Program-made: the position numbers and the translations under genes | Notes under the pieces: generated by a model | Databases searched by the model: none | Seen by the model: only the letters and a program-made list of their open reading frames with translations | Told to the model about the DNA's origin: nothing | Assembly (NCBI RefSeq): GCF_001238295.1 | Contig: NZ_LGXZ01000003.1 | Coordinates: 293,287-357,286 of the forward strand | Source: Ruegeria sp. 6PALISEP08 | GTDB lineage: Bacteria > Pseudomonadota > Alphaproteobacteria > Rhodobacterales > Rhodobacteraceae | Direction: 5' to 3' | Length of the DNA: 64,000 nucleotides | Shown: positions 63,568 through 64,000 of the stretch, piece by piece | Numbering within the stretch: the first letter of the stretch is position 1 | Layout: each line of letters begins with the position of its first letter

Positions 63568-64000
63568 ACGCCGGTTGTTACTGGTGACAAAGGGCCGCCC
63601 GGTCTTGCGATTGTTCAAGATCGAGTACCCTTTGCCATCCTCAGAGCGACATTGACCTGTGCGTGCCCCATGATACTGGCGGTTTTTGTCGGGTTGACTC
63701 TCGCTCAGGTTTTTCTTGGAAAGGGCGACGTTGCCCTCAAGATAATGCACAACCATATCCAGCCATGGCCCCCTCAGAGGTATAGGCGGCTTCCATCGTC
63801 ACGGACGCGAACGCGTTGTTTTTTGTTTACTGTCAGTCGGCTGTTCTCAGCTTGAATTGCTTTGTGTCTACACCTGCCTGGTCAGGCAGATCGTCCACAT
63901 GCGCGACTTTGATCCATCCCAGGTTCCGTGTACGAGCGTCGGTGGCGTCGGGCTTTCAAGCTCCGCCTTGGGCTGGTCAATTGGCTTGGCTAGGCTCAGG
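63568..64000. other. 433-nt stretch without a supported gene
   Basis: I see no recognisable gene. A reverse frame is open from the window edge to a stop at about 63870 (ending HGTWDGSKSRMWTICLTRQV) and could be the end of a gene lying outside. A second reverse frame at ~63570-63756 (containing GKGYSILNNRKTGRPFVTSN) runs on antisense into the oxidoreductase gene and has no family match I recognise. No terminator hairpin with a T-run follows the oxidoreductase stop. Confidence 0.4.

Noticed and set aside
63040..63756. 238-codon reverse open frame at the end of the oxidoreductase gene
   Set aside because: Most of it is antisense to the conserved C-terminal domain of the dehydrogenase. The non-overlapping ~60 codons have no recognised family or ribosome site.
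1..64000. Mobile elements, CRISPR arrays, phage genes or tRNA genes
   Set aside because: No transposase, integrase, direct-repeat arrays, cloverleaf sequences or abrupt composition change was recognised. Short tRNA-like segments could have been missed by eye.

Overview
The window looks like ordinary chromosome of an alphaproteobacterium of the Rhodobacteraceae, most likely the Roseobacter group. This is inferred from gene content and order: a PTA-fused malic enzyme, a MerR-headed acyl-CoA dehydrogenase/thiolase/fadB cluster, a 956-aa fused MnhA, an opgC-opgG-opgH cluster, SelD fused to an NADH-dehydrogenase-like domain, and an oxygen-dependent (CobG-type) cobalamin cluster. It is gene-dense and moderately GC-rich, with many 1-8 nt overlaps between genes. 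I saw no tRNA, rRNA, CRISPR array, insertion sequence, prophage or replication origin.

Layout. 1-3.8 kb: 5' part of maeB (reverse), then a six-helix membrane protein overlapping a glyoxalase-like/bicupin gene. 3.8-8.4 kb: nucleoside salvage operon cdd-deoA-deoB-add-upp. 8.4-11.5 kb: a protein that looks like an M48 peptidase without its active site, an EamA transporter, and a Hint-like protein. 11.6-19.4 kb (reverse): fatty or branched acyl-CoA degradation genes (merR, acyl-CoA dehydrogenase, 70-aa protein, GST, thiolase, cupin, fadB) with a second merR upstream and dyad sites in front of the first. 19.5-21.8 kb: two hotdog thioesterases and a MATE exporter. 21.8-23.9 kb (reverse): DUF952-DUF1330-pyrD-arsC. 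24-28 kb: periplasmic 5'-nucleotidase, TPR-sulfotransferase, HMCES/YedK protein. 28-31.3 kb: mnmH (selU) and fused selD, tail to tail. 31.3-37.2 kb (reverse): Mrp cation/proton antiporter operon, apparently running on into selD. 37.2-38.7 kb: an FNR-type box, a rhodanese and a secreted PHB-depolymerase-like esterase. 38.7-44.7 kb (reverse): TPR protein plus opgC-opgG-opgH for osmoregulated periplasmic glucans. 44.9-48.2 kb (reverse): CoA-transferase, ThDP enzyme, DUF302 protein. 48.3-62.5 kb (reverse): cobalamin cluster behind a cobalamin riboswitch. 62.6-63.6 kb: 3-hydroxyisobutyrate-dehydrogenase-like gene. The last 430 bases hold no gene I can support.

The cobalamin cluster is the main coherent system. 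In transcription order it reads riboswitch, DUF1636, cobW, cobN, cobG, cobH, cobI, cobJ, [cobK on the opposite strand], cobL, cobE, cobM, cobB, cobA, cobF. Together these cover every step from uroporphyrinogen III to hydrogenobyrinate a,c-diamide, plus the large cobaltochelatase subunit. CobS, CobT and the late adenosylation and nucleotide-loop genes are not in the window.

No clearly new multi-gene system stood out. The best leads are single features: the inverted cobK whose start codon overlaps that of cobL, the apparent inactive M48 and Hint homologues, the ThDP-enzyme/CoA-transferase pair of unknown substrate, the DUF1636-CobW pair, and several dyad-symmetric candidate operators.
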